A stretch of DNA of 64,000 bases from DASRQK01 sp040392005 (GTDB taxonomy: Bacteria > Bacteroidota > Bacteroidia > Sphingobacteriales > Sphingobacteriaceae), in the NCBI GenBank assembly GCA_040392005.1, contig JBEBWT010000002.1:60989-124988 (forward strand), written 5' to 3'. The position numbers were made by a program, and so were the translations under genes. Below the pieces are notes generated by a model, which saw only the letters and a program-made list of their open reading frames with translations, was not told the DNA's origin and searched no databases. Positions 27,343-36,245 of the stretch are shown piece by piece. How positions within the stretch are numbered: position 1 is the stretch's first letter; the number at the start of each line of letters is the position of its first letter.

Positions 27343-28134
27343 TCAATTGCCAGCACTCAATCGCTGTCGCACCACTTCATACAGGACGATTCCCGAAGCC
27401 ACCGAAACGTTCAGGGAACCGATCTCCCCGAACATGGGTATTTTCGCCAGATCATCTGCAATCCGGATCAGATCATCGGAAACACCGTGTTCCTCAGACC
27501 CCATAATCAGGGCAGTAGGCCCCGAAAAATCTCCGGAATAAATATTTGTTTCCGTTTTTTCTGTACAGACCACCACGTTGATGCCGGATTCCTGAAGAAA
27601 CCGGACCGTTTTGCCGAGACTCTCCTCCCGGCATACGTCAATTTTATACAAAGCCCCTGCGGATGTTTTGATGGCATCCGGATTGATCTCGGCCGAACCC
27701 TTCCGGGGTACGATCAGTGCGTGTACTCCGGCACATTCGGCACTGCGTGCAATGGCGCCAAGATTCCTGACATCGGTAATACCATCCAGAATCAATAAGA
27801 GAGGTACCTCTCCCCTTTCGTATATCGCAGGAATAATATGTTCAATCTGCTGATAGGTAATCGGAGAAATCACACCGATCACGCCCTGATGGTTCTTTCG
27901 GGTGATTCTGTTCAGTTTTTCCACAGGCACCTGCTGAAAACTGATGCCATATTGTTTGAGCAGTTGTTTGAGCTCATTCAGCAAGCTACCTCCCAGACCC
28001 CGCTGGATAAACAGGGATTCAATCTCCTTGCCACTTTCAATGGCCTCCATAACAGCCCGGATACCAAAAACATGTTGGTTCGACTCTTTTTTTTCCTGAC
28101 GATTTTCCCGGTGCTCGTATTGATGATGATGCAT
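27343..28134 (-). CDS. rlmB: 23S rRNA (guanosine-2'-O-)-methyltransferase RlmB-like (SpoU/TrmH family)
   Basis: A 263-residue SpoU methyltransferase. An N-terminal RNA-binding domain (about 20-95, HVFGIRAVMEAIESGKEIES) precedes the knotted SAM-binding domain with the three family motifs: ILDGITDVRNLGAIARSAEC, ALIMGSEEHGVSD and IPMFGEIGSLNVSVASGIVL. RlmB methylates the ribose of G2251 in 23S rRNA; assignment within SpoU rests on overall similarity. The first 20 residues are a His/Glu/Lys-rich extension. Confidence 0.9.
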   Translation of the reverse strand: MHHHQYEHRENRQEKKESNQHVFGIRAVMEAIESGKEIESLFIQRGLGGSLLNELKQLLKQYGISFQQVPVEKLNRITRKNHQGVIGVISPITYQQIEHIIPAIYERGEVPLLLILDGITDVRNLGAIARSAECAGVHALIVPRKGSAEINPDAIKTSAGALYKIDVCREESLGKTVRFLQESGINVVVCTEKTETNIYSGDFSGPTALIMGSEEHGVSDDLIRIADDLAKIPMFGEIGSLNVSVASGIVLYEVVRQRLSAGN

Positions 28135-28174
28135 AATATAGAATTTGGACGAAATTACAGATTTATCCCGGATA

Positions 28175-28206
28175 ATCCCAGATTCCTAATGCGGATTCTG
28201 GGATAA
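28175..28206. repeat. REP-like element, third copy, in a hairpin
   Basis: TAATGCGGATTCTGGGATAA (28187-28206) matches the copy at 3797-3816 at 17 of 20 positions. With 28175-28185 it forms an 11-bp stem with one mismatch (ATCCCAGATTC and GATTCTGGGAT). It lies in the divergent gap between rlmB and the LuxE-like gene, just upstream of the latter's promoter. Confidence 0.5.
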
Positions 28207-28213
28207 TACGCAA

Positions 28214-28244
28214 TTTGTATTTAGACAACAATTGCTTAGTTTTG
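28214..28244 (+). promoter_or_regulatory. Bacteroidota-type promoter of the LuxE-like gene
   Basis: TTTG (28214-28217), a 19-nt spacer and TAGTTTTG (28237-28244) match the consensus exactly. The ATG begins 13 nt after the -7 box, so the mRNA leader would be only a few nucleotides. Confidence 0.7.
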
Positions 28245-28256
28245 TAGTATAGACTC

Positions 28257-29237
28257 ATGATCCTTCCAGAACGCATATTCCAACTCAACGAAGACCATTT
28301 CGATACCCTGTGCCTGGAAGTGTTTCGGTTTCAGGCCCTGAACTGTTCCATCTATTCCTCCTTTATCAAACAATTGGGTATGGAACCTGCCAGGATCGAC
28401 CGGGTGGATGCCATTCCTTTCCTGCCGGTCGAATTTTTCAAATCCCACCGGATTGTCAGCCGGCAAGGAATCCCGGAGCTCATATTTACAAGCTCAGGCA
28501 CCACCGGTATGCAGCAAAGCACACACCTGATCATGGATCCGGACCTTTATCAAAAAAGTTTTTCCAAAGCGTTTGAGCAATTTTATGGGAACCCCAAAGA
28601 TGTGGCCATACTTGCCTTATTACCATCCTATCTGGAAAGGGAGGGTTCATCGCTGATCTATATGGTCGATCAGTTGATTGACCGGAGCGATTATGGAGAG
28701 AGCGGCTATTTTCTGTACGACCACGACTTGTTGTTTCAAACCCTGCAACACCTTCGCCAGCGTCAGGTCCCCACTCTGCTGATCGGAGTGACCTATGCCC
28801 TGCTGGACTTTGCAGATGAACATACGATCCGGGATTTTCCGGAATTGATCGTCATGGAAACCGGTGGAATGAAGGGGCGCAGAAAGGAAATGATACGGGA
28901 AGAGCTACACGACCGGCTTTCGGCCGCTTTTGGTGTCGCAAAGATTCACTCGGAATACGGGATGACTGAGTTGTTGTCACAGGCCTATTCCACCGGCGAT
29001 GGTCTGTTTTCCTGTCCTCCCTGGATGAGAATCAAAATCAGGGACACCAATGATCCCTTAACCTTGCTGGAGAATGGGCAGTCGGGCGGCATCTGTGTGA
29101 TTGATCTCGCCAACCTCTATTCCTGTTCATTCCTCGCTACACAGGATCTGGGAAAAATACATGACAACGGTCAATTTGAAGTGTTGGGCCGGTTTGACCA
29201 CAGTGACATCCGGGGATGCAATCTGCTGGTGGGTTGA
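28257..29237 (+). CDS. LuxE/PaaK-like acyl-protein synthetase (adenylate-forming)
   Basis: A 326-residue member of the ANL adenylate-forming superfamily, LuxE branch. The phosphate-binding loop is IFTSSGTTGMQQS (about 80-92), and the later motifs LIVMETGGMKGRRKEM and KIHSEYGMTELLSQAYS correspond to the adenine-binding and A5 motifs. Classical LuxE activates fatty acids with ATP and accepts the acyl group on a cysteine. No luxA-D genes are nearby, so a role in activating an acid for another pathway is more likely. In other Bacteroidota it is usually just called an acyl transferase. Confidence 0.82.
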   Translation: MILPERIFQLNEDHFDTLCLEVFRFQALNCSIYSSFIKQLGMEPARIDRVDAIPFLPVEFFKSHRIVSRQGIPELIFTSSGTTGMQQSTHLIMDPDLYQKSFSKAFEQFYGNPKDVAILALLPSYLEREGSSLIYMVDQLIDRSDYGESGYFLYDHDLLFQTLQHLRQRQVPTLLIGVTYALLDFADEHTIRDFPELIVMETGGMKGRRKEMIREELHDRLSAAFGVAKIHSEYGMTELLSQAYSTGDGLFSCPPWMRIKIRDTNDPLTLLENGQSGGICVIDLANLYSCSFLATQDLGKIHDNGQFEVLGRFDHSDIRGCNLLVG

Positions 29238-29283
29238 TGGTATTGTATATTGACCCAGATTCCGCTTGGGGATTCCACAAAAT

Positions 29284-30585
29284 TTATCCTTCCTTTTCCT
29301 TCAGTAGCATCCGGAAAAGAAACAGAATGCCGATCAGGAAAAATATTGCCAGGCTGAGGGCCGAATTGCGGATATTCCCCGTGATCTGTTCAATGGCTGC
29401 AAAAGAAAACAGGCCACAGACGATGGCAATTTTTTCGGTCACCTCATAAAAACTGAAAAACGAGGCGGTATCCTCTTCATCTTCCGGGATCAGTTTGGAA
29501 TAAGTCGAACGGGACAGGGACTGGATGCCTCCCATGACCAACCCGACAAAAGCAGCAATAAAGTAAAACTGGATTTCATTGTTGATAAAATAGGCCATCA
29601 CACAAATGCCCATCCAGATGCTGACCACCAGGATCAGTACCCTGACATTCCCGATCAGCATAGCCAGACGGGACATCAGATAGGCACCCAGGATGGCGAC
29701 CAACTGGATGATCAGGATGGTACCGATTAATTTCGTGGCCCCAAGATGCAGCACCTTTTGACCAAAAGCAGCGGCCACGACCATTAGGGTCTGTACACCA
29801 ATGGAATAGAAAAAATAGGCCGGGAGAAAGCGGCGGATACCCATGATTTGCCGGACCTTGCCATATACTACTTTCAATTCCGTAAATCCTTTTTTCAGAA
29901 TGCCGCTATTCAGTTTTTTACCGTTGGAAGCATCTTTGGGTAATTTCCTGAAAGGAATCTGCGAAAAACCGATCCACCACAAGCCGACCAACAAAAATGA
30001 TAATCGTGCAGGCAAACTGGGATCCGTAATGCCGAACCAGTCTGGTTTGAGGATAATGACAAAACTGATAATCTGCAGGGTCACACACCCCACATATCCG
30101 TAGGTAAAACCCAACGCACTGACCCGGTCCTGCTGATCAATGGTCGCGATCTGTGGCAAATAGGAATTATTAAATAAAAGCCCCCCGATATATCCCACTG
30201 CAGCCAGTGCAAAACAGATAATGCCCCATTCCAGGGTTTCCAGCTTGAAAAAGAACAAACCGATGCAGGCGACTCCTCCGAGATAAGTAAAAGCTTTCAT
30301 GAAAGCCATTTTATTCTGCTTGTAATCGGCGATCGAGGATAATATCGGCAGAATGAGAGCCATGACCAGATAAGCACAACCGAGTGCAAAATTGGAAAGA
30401 GCCGTGTTCACTACCGGAATCCCAAAGAAATGTACCACATCCCCATATTGTTCCGTCACTGTAATGGCGGTATAATAAGCTGGAAATATGGTGGAGGTAA
30501 TGACCAGATTATAGGCCGAATTGGACCAATCGAACATAGCCCAGCCCCGGATGGTCGGCTTGTGGTTTTTAATGGCTGTTTCCAT
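29284..30585 (-). CDS. MFS transporter, UMF1/Atg22-like family
   Basis: A 433-residue protein with about 12 membrane segments. The N-terminal RGWAMFDWSNSAYNLVITST motif is characteristic of the UMF1 (Atg22-like) branch of the major facilitator superfamily, as is GGIQSLSRSTYSKLIPEDEE near residue 355. The substrate of bacterial members is unknown; yeast Atg22 exports amino acids from vacuoles. It lies 9 nt downstream of the flavoprotein gene and so ends the argS operon. Confidence 0.9.
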   Translation of the reverse strand: METAIKNHKPTIRGWAMFDWSNSAYNLVITSTIFPAYYTAITVTEQYGDVVHFFGIPVVNTALSNFALGCAYLVMALILPILSSIADYKQNKMAFMKAFTYLGGVACIGLFFFKLETLEWGIICFALAAVGYIGGLLFNNSYLPQIATIDQQDRVSALGFTYGYVGCVTLQIISFVIILKPDWFGITDPSLPARLSFLLVGLWWIGFSQIPFRKLPKDASNGKKLNSGILKKGFTELKVVYGKVRQIMGIRRFLPAYFFYSIGVQTLMVVAAAFGQKVLHLGATKLIGTILIIQLVAILGAYLMSRLAMLIGNVRVLILVVSIWMGICVMAYFINNEIQFYFIAAFVGLVMGGIQSLSRSTYSKLIPEDEEDTASFFSFYEVTEKIAIVCGLFSFAAIEQITGNIRNSALSLAIFFLIGILFLFRMLLKEKEG

Positions 30586-30594
30586 ATAGTTGTG

Positions 30595-31800
30595 TTAAAT
30601 AGCTTTTGCAATCGTGTATCCGCTGGCCCAGGCCCATTGGAAATTATATCCTCCCAGCCAGCCGGTCATATCGACCGCTTCACCCCCGAAATACAGGCCA
30701 GGAACTTTTTTGGCCATCAGTGTATCCGGATCCAGCTCATCCGTACTCACGCCTCCCCGCATGACTTCTGCCTTGTCATAACCCTTGTCCGTTGCCGGCT
30801 TTACTTCAAAACGATGAATCTTTTCAGCAATTAATTTTGCATCGGATTTACCGAGGGATGCGATCTTAATATCCAGCGGCAAGAATTGCCCCAAAGCATC
30901 CAGCAATCGTTTTGAGAAAAATTCCTGAAAAAGCTGTGACACCAGCCGTCTGCCCCCGGCAGCTCTTTCTGCCTGAATGAGTGCCTGCACATCCTGCCCC
31001 GGCAACAAATCGAGGGTTATGCCTTCCCCGGGCCGCCAGTAAGATGAAAGCTGAAGGATGGCCGGCCCGCTCAGACCCCAGTGCGTGAACAGCACTTGTT
31101 CCTCAAAGGTGATCCGTTGGTTGCTGGCTCTCACCCATACCGTATTGCCAGACAAAGCAGCATACCAGTCCGCATCCTTGCCGGTGATCACCAGGGGGAC
31201 CAGTGCCGGGGCGGTCGGGATGATCGCCATTCCCATCTCCCTGGCGGTCCGGAGCGCAAAATCCGAAGCCCCCAGTTTGACCACAGGCAAACCTCCCGAA
31301 GCCATTACGATCTTTGGAGCCTCGAATACCCGTATTTTTTCACCGGTCACGGCCCGCACAGCAAAGCCGGCCGGTGATTTTTCGATCCCGGTGACCAAAG
31401 TCCCCAGATGCACTTCTTGCTTTGTGTTTCGGATAATGCCGGAAAACACTTCCACCACATCTTTTGCTTTATTGGAGACGGGGAATAATTGCCCCAGTGT
31501 TTTTTCCTGGCCAAAGATGCCGTGGGATTCAAAAAAATCAATGGTATCCTGCACGGACCACTTTTGGAATACTGCCGCCGCAAATCCGGGGTCTTCAGAA
31601 ATAAAATTGGCCGTTGTGGTATGCAGATTGGTATAATTGCATCTTCCCCCTCCGGAAATCAGGATTTTTGCACCCGGCTTGTCATTGCGTTCCAGCAGCA
31701 ATGTCTTTTTCCCCAGCAAACCGGCTTGTGCGGCGCACATTAAACCGCAGGCACCTCCACCCACAATAATGGCATCATACATTTGTGGTTTGGCGATCAT
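30595..31800 (-). CDS. NAD(P)/FAD-dependent oxidoreductase, HI0933/YhiN family
   Basis: A 401-residue flavoprotein with an N-terminal dinucleotide-binding fold (IVGGGACGLMCAAQAGLLGK) and the HI0933 hallmark LISGGGRCNYTNLH. It ends with a second conserved loop (VDMTGWLGGYNFQWAWASGY). The family's physiological reaction is unknown. The ATG overlaps the argS stop codon as TAATG, indicating translational coupling; an internal ATG giving MYDAIIVGG is the alternative start. Confidence 0.9.
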   Translation of the reverse strand: MIAKPQMYDAIIVGGGACGLMCAAQAGLLGKKTLLLERNDKPGAKILISGGGRCNYTNLHTTTANFISEDPGFAAAVFQKWSVQDTIDFFESHGIFGQEKTLGQLFPVSNKAKDVVEVFSGIIRNTKQEVHLGTLVTGIEKSPAGFAVRAVTGEKIRVFEAPKIVMASGGLPVVKLGASDFALRTAREMGMAIIPTAPALVPLVITGKDADWYAALSGNTVWVRASNQRITFEEQVLFTHWGLSGPAILQLSSYWRPGEGITLDLLPGQDVQALIQAERAAGGRRLVSQLFQEFFSKRLLDALGQFLPLDIKIASLGKSDAKLIAEKIHRFEVKPATDKGYDKAEVMRGGVSTDELDPDTLMAKKVPGLYFGGEAVDMTGWLGGYNFQWAWASGYTIAKAI

Positions 31801-33614
31801 TACATGCGTTCAGGTACCTGAATACCCAAAAGGGCCATGCTTCGGGCAATGATCCGGGCAGTCGCAGCCGACACATGCAGCCGGAAATTACGGATCACCG
31901 GATCTTCGGTCTTCAGGATAGACTCCTCATGGTAAAATTTATTATAACACTTGGCCAACTCATAGGCGTAATTGGCAATCATGGCCGGACTGAACTCCCT
32001 GGCGGCCGCAGCGACCGCTGCCGGGTAATTGCTCAGGTGATGGATCAGCTCCAATTCGGTAGAAGCCAACGTAGCAGGAGTAGCCAACCGGATCGTATCA
32101 TCCCCGACGTTCAAGGGAGCTGCTGCTCCCGGGTCGGTTCCCTTGCTCAGCACGGATTTGATCCTTGCATGGGTGTATTGTATAAATGGCCCGGTATGCC
32201 CCTGAAAATCGATGGATTCTTTGGGATCAAACAAAAGCCGTTTTTTGGGTTCTACTTTCAGCAGAAAATATTTCAATGCGCCCATACCCACCATCTCATA
32301 GAGTTCATTTTTCTGCGCTTCTTCCAGTCCCTGAGTCTTACCCAATTCCTCTGTGCGCTGTTTGGCAGTAGCGAACATTTCGTCCATCAGATCGTCCGCA
32401 TCCACTACCGTGCCTTCCCTGGACTTCATTTTACCCGAAGGGAGATCCACCATGCCATAAGACAAATGGTAAAGGCCTTCCGCCCAGCTCTTGCCCAGTT
32501 TTTTCAGGATCAGAAAAAGAACTTTGAAATGGTAATCCTGCTCATTGCCCACCACATAGATGGATTCGTCCACCTGATAATCATTGTACTTCAATTGTGC
32601 GGTACCCAGATCCTGGGTGATATACACCGAAGTGCCATCTCCCCTCAATACCAGTTTTTCATCCAGTCCGTCGGCAGTCAGATCAATCCAGACTGAACCA
32701 TCTTCTTTCCTGAAAAACACCCCTTTATCCAACCCTTCCTCAATAATATCTTTACCTAAAAGATAGGTATCGGATTCATAATAATACTGGTCAAAATCCA
32801 CGCCGAGCCGCTGGTAACTCTGTTCAAATCCGGCATACACCCAGGAATTCATGGTTTTCCAAAGTTCAATGGTTTCCGGATCTCCGGCTTCCCATTTCTG
32901 CAGCATCTCCTGAGCTGCGCGGATTAATGGAGCTTCTTTTTTGGCCGCTTCTTCCGTGAGCCCGCTGCTCTTCAATTCTTCAATCTCTTTTTTATAGGCC
33001 TGATCAAATAGTACATAATACTTTCCGACCAGGTGGTCTCCTTTCATTCCGGATGTTTCCGGCGTTTCCCCATCGCCCCAGCGTTGCCAGGCCAGCATAG
33101 ATTTGCAGATATGGATACCCCGGTCATTGACCAGATTGGCCTTGATCACTTTATATCCGTAGGCCTTCAGGATCTCAGATACCGAATAACCCAATAGATT
33201 GTTGCGTATATGCCCCAGGTGCAGGGGTTTGTTGGTATTTGGCGAAGAATATTCGACCATCAGACGCCGTCCGTTGGATGGGAATTCCCCAAAATCGGGT
33301 TTAGCGATCGCCTCCTGAAACAAGCGGAGCCAATATTCGTCCGATAGCACTAGATTGAGGAAACCCTTGACTACATTGAAAGCACTGATTTCCGGAATGC
33401 GTTCCTGCAAAAATTCACCCATCGCCTGGGCCGTTGCCTCCGGGGATTTTTTGGAGTAGCGGGTGACCGGAAATACCACCACCGTCAGTTGTCCCTCAAA
33501 TTCCTTGCGGGTTTCCTGCAAGGTCAGGCTCTCCGCTGTAATATTTTCGCCATATAATTTTTGTACACCCTCAATCAGTGTTGAAATCAGTTTTTCCTGT
33601 AATTGATCTAACAT
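31800..33614 (-). CDS. argS: Arginyl-tRNA synthetase
   Basis: A class I synthetase of 604 residues, full length. An N-terminal Add-1 domain (about 1-110) is followed by the HIGH-type motif HLGHIRNNLLG near residue 133, the catalytic Rossmann fold with ITQDLGTAQLKYN, and a KMSK-type loop read as GKMKSREGTVVD. The C-terminal DALR anticodon-binding domain ends at LLGIQVPERM. It charges tRNA-Arg with arginine. It heads an operon with the HI0933 flavoprotein and UMF1 genes, and is divergent from the arginine decarboxylase gene, an interesting pairing of two arginine-using enzymes across one promoter region. Confidence 0.97.
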   Translation of the reverse strand: MLDQLQEKLISTLIEGVQKLYGENITAESLTLQETRKEFEGQLTVVVFPVTRYSKKSPEATAQAMGEFLQERIPEISAFNVVKGFLNLVLSDEYWLRLFQEAIAKPDFGEFPSNGRRLMVEYSSPNTNKPLHLGHIRNNLLGYSVSEILKAYGYKVIKANLVNDRGIHICKSMLAWQRWGDGETPETSGMKGDHLVGKYYVLFDQAYKKEIEELKSSGLTEEAAKKEAPLIRAAQEMLQKWEAGDPETIELWKTMNSWVYAGFEQSYQRLGVDFDQYYYESDTYLLGKDIIEEGLDKGVFFRKEDGSVWIDLTADGLDEKLVLRGDGTSVYITQDLGTAQLKYNDYQVDESIYVVGNEQDYHFKVLFLILKKLGKSWAEGLYHLSYGMVDLPSGKMKSREGTVVDADDLMDEMFATAKQRTEELGKTQGLEEAQKNELYEMVGMGALKYFLLKVEPKKRLLFDPKESIDFQGHTGPFIQYTHARIKSVLSKGTDPGAAAPLNVGDDTIRLATPATLASTELELIHHLSNYPAAVAAAAREFSPAMIANYAYELAKCYNKFYHEESILKTEDPVIRNFRLHVSAATARIIARSMALLGIQVPERM

Positions 33615-33628
33615 AAACGCTTTATCTA

Positions 33629-33659
33629 TTTAGGAATTCATTCCTAAAACATATCTTTG
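33629..33659 (+). promoter_or_regulatory. Palindromic operator and -7 box between argS and arginine decarboxylase
   Basis: TTTAGGAAT and ATTCCTAAA (33629-33637 and 33640-33648) form a perfect 9+9 inverted repeat with a 2-nt spacer. It ends 3 nt before TATCTTTG (33652-33659), a perfect -7 box facing the decarboxylase gene, so a dimeric regulator bound there would sit in the promoter spacer. The regulator is unknown; the site also overlaps the argS upstream region. Confidence 0.5.
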
Positions 33660-33705
33660 CCAAACTTAGATAAATTTATTTAAAAAGGAAATTTGACAAT
33701 CGAAA

Positions 33706-35094
33706 ATGCAAAGCTATCAGGAATTCCTTGACCTCAGTGTGGGCTTCCCACAAGAAGGGTTCGACATCATCGAAGATGAACTTTATTTTCATGACCTGAA
33801 TCTGATGGAGATGATAGAGACCTACGGTACTCCCCTGCGTTTCACCTATATTCCGCTGATCAGTAAAAAGATACAGCAGGCCAAAATTTTATTCCAGACA
33901 GCGATCCTCAAACACAATTACAGAGGCAGCTATATGTATTGCTATTGCACCAAAAGCTCGCATTTCAGACATATAGTGGAAGAAGCATTGAAAAACGATA
34001 TCCATCTGGAAACCTCGTCTGCATTTGATATGCCGATGATCGATGCCCTGGAAAAAAAGGGGGTGGTCACCAAAGACATCACCGTCATCTGCAATGGCTT
34101 CAAAACCTACCAGTACAAGCAATATATCGTGGATATGCTACACGATGGCTTCAAAAACATCATCCCAGTGCTTGACAACAAGGAGGAATTTAATATTTAT
34201 GACGATGAGGTGGAGTTGGATGAACCCTGCAACCTGGGGATCCGTATCGCAGCGGAAGAACAACCCGATTCCCAGTTTTACACCTCCCGTCTGGGTATCC
34301 GGATGGAGGATATTCTGGATTTTTACAACAATAAAATTTCCCAGAACCCCAATTTCAAGGTCAAAATGCTGCATTTTTTTATAAATTCAGGTATTTCCGA
34401 CACCCCTTATTATTGGAACGAGCTGGAAAAATACGTGACCCTGTATTGCAAATTCAAAAAAATCAATCCGGATCTGGACACCCTGGATATTGGAGGCGGC
34501 ATGCCATTCAAAGATTCCTTGGTACATGATTTTGACTATGAATACATGGTGAATGAAATTGTGAACCGGATCAAGCAGATCTGTGCGGTACACGAAGTCA
34601 TGGAGCCGGATATCGTCACCGAATTCGGAAAATACACCGTGGCAGAGGCTTCCGGTATCCTATACAAAGTATTGGGCCGCAAGCAGCAGAACGACCGGGA
34701 AAAATGGTTGATGCTGGATGGTTCCTTCATTACCAATCTGCCGGACGTTTGGGCCTTGAACCAAAAATACATTTTGCTGCCTGTCAATAACTGGGATTCG
34801 GAATATGAGCGGGTCAATCTGGGAGGCATCACCTGCGACGGACAGGACTATTACAGTCAGGAGGCCCATATGAACAACGTTTTCATGCCCAAAACCCGAA
34901 AAGTTCAGTATCTTGGCTTTTTCCATACCGGCGCCTATCAGGAAGTATTGAGCGGATATGGCGGCATCCACCACTGCCTCCTGCCCTCTCCGAAACATGT
35001 ATTGGTACGCAGAAACCGGGACGAAACTTTTAACTTTGAAGTATTCGGTGAGGAACAGAACAGCAAACAGGTGCTGCGCCTGCTGGGATATTAA
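33706..35094 (+). CDS. speA: Arginine decarboxylase (PLP fold type III, Bacteroidota form)
   Basis: A 462-residue PLP enzyme of the alanine-racemase-fold decarboxylases. An N-terminal barrel has YCYCTKSSHF with the likely PLP-binding Lys, followed by HLETSSAFDMPMIDAL. The phosphate loop LDIGGGMPF and the C-terminal catalytic segment NLGGITCDGQDYYSQEA follow. It makes agmatine from arginine, the start of polyamine synthesis in Bacteroidota. It is shorter than the proteobacterial biosynthetic SpeA (about 630-660 residues) because it lacks the insert domains. Divergent from argS. Confidence 0.88.
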   Translation: MQSYQEFLDLSVGFPQEGFDIIEDELYFHDLNLMEMIETYGTPLRFTYIPLISKKIQQAKILFQTAILKHNYRGSYMYCYCTKSSHFRHIVEEALKNDIHLETSSAFDMPMIDALEKKGVVTKDITVICNGFKTYQYKQYIVDMLHDGFKNIIPVLDNKEEFNIYDDEVELDEPCNLGIRIAAEEQPDSQFYTSRLGIRMEDILDFYNNKISQNPNFKVKMLHFFINSGISDTPYYWNELEKYVTLYCKFKKINPDLDTLDIGGGMPFKDSLVHDFDYEYMVNEIVNRIKQICAVHEVMEPDIVTEFGKYTVAEASGILYKVLGRKQQNDREKWLMLDGSFITNLPDVWALNQKYILLPVNNWDSEYERVNLGGITCDGQDYYSQEAHMNNVFMPKTRKVQYLGFFHTGAYQEVLSGYGGIHHCLLPSPKHVLVRRNRDETFNFEVFGEEQNSKQVLRLLGY

Positions 35095-35176
35095 GGATTT
35101 CGAAGTGTGCGGGGTACCTGGTCTGGTGGAAATCGAATGACTTATTGTATATTCGTTTTATAATTATAATTGCAAT

Positions 35177-35761
35177 ATGATTCATCTTAAAACACCCAGC
35201 CCCTGCTGTCTCGTGATACTGGGCCTGATTGCGCTCTCTCTCGCGGGGTGCAGTGATAAACGTGTGATCAATGAGCGGATCGCTCTCAATGAGATCAAAT
35301 ATTTTCTGGAAAACAATCCTGTTTACGAAACCGAGGAGATTGCTTACGGAGAAATCCGTTTCAGCAAGAAATCGGATTCGGTGCTGATGGATGCCTATGA
35401 ACATCTGGACACTTACGGGTATGTCCGCATGGAACTGGTCAAAGAAAGGAAACGTTTTTTGTCAAAGGATAGCGTATTTACCTATGTTGTACATTTGACC
35501 GACAAATCCATCCCCTATGTCCTGAGCAAAACACCCGACCGTGCGACCGTCAAAACCTATTATTACGAGTTGGATGAATCGGAATCTGCCCATCTGGAAC
35601 AAAGCGGGAAAAACAGGGCAAAGGCGACAGTGACCCTGAAACGGCAGGAAACGGACTTTGCTATGTTCGCCAAAAAAAACCGGGCCTCAAACGCTTCATT
35701 TATCAAAAAAACCTACAATTTCCGTTTTGACGAAAATTCAGGATGGAGAATTGCCAGGTAG
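35177..35761 (+). CDS. Hypothetical lipoprotein
   Basis: A 194-residue protein with a signal peptide ending in the lipobox LSLAGC (Cys about 25). The mature part is mixed alpha/beta and rich in charged residues; I recognise no domain. It heads what looks like a four-gene operon with a small membrane protein (10 nt gap), an M28 peptidase and NhaA. Confidence 0.72.
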   Translation: MIHLKTPSPCCLVILGLIALSLAGCSDKRVINERIALNEIKYFLENNPVYETEEIAYGEIRFSKKSDSVLMDAYEHLDTYGYVRMELVKERKRFLSKDSVFTYVVHLTDKSIPYVLSKTPDRATVKTYYYELDESESAHLEQSGKNRAKATVTLKRQETDFAMFAKKNRASNASFIKKTYNFRFDENSGWRIAR

Positions 35762-35771
35762 AGAACCCGGA

Positions 35772-36245
35772 ATGATGAAGGGTCTGAGCACATTGATCAC
35801 CTTGCAAGCCTTGCTGGCTACGATTTCCGGGATCATGATGGCCAATATGTCCCTGATGGGAAAAGTTGGTATATTTTTCTTTTACCGGGATTATGCCATA
35901 CTGAAAGTCTGGTGGAAGACCGCTCTGTTACTCTTCGGTCTGCAATTGCTGCTGATATTCGTGCTGTGGCTCAGCAAACGCCTGCTTTCAAAAATAGGGG
36001 GCCTGCTGGTTGCCCTACTATTTCTGGCATTGATCATTGTGGGTGCGTATTTCACCTATCTGGATTTTACGACGACATCCCACCGTTACCTCCGGTCTGA
36101 ATTTCATATAGGTGGATATTTGTTCTGGGCAGCGGGTGCAATCACCTGCCTTTATTTTCTTTTTGTCAAAATAAAACGTAATTTGACCCCAATTAAACGG
36201 GTTGATTCACCTGATATGACAAATGAGAAAAATGAAAACCACTGA
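35772..36245 (+). CDS. Small membrane protein with four predicted helices
   Basis: A 157-residue protein starting at the ATG giving MMKGLSTL, 10 nt after the lipoprotein gene. Hydrophobic segments lie at about 7-25, 41-62, 69-88 and 110-128, followed by a basic tail (KIKRNLTPIKRVD). No family recognised. Its 3' end overlaps the M28 peptidase gene by 23 nt. Confidence 0.68.
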   Translation: MMKGLSTLITLQALLATISGIMMANMSLMGKVGIFFFYRDYAILKVWWKTALLLFGLQLLLIFVLWLSKRLLSKIGGLLVALLFLALIIVGAYFTYLDFTTTSHRYLRSEFHIGGYLFWAAGAITCLYFLFVKIKRNLTPIKRVDSPDMTNEKNENH

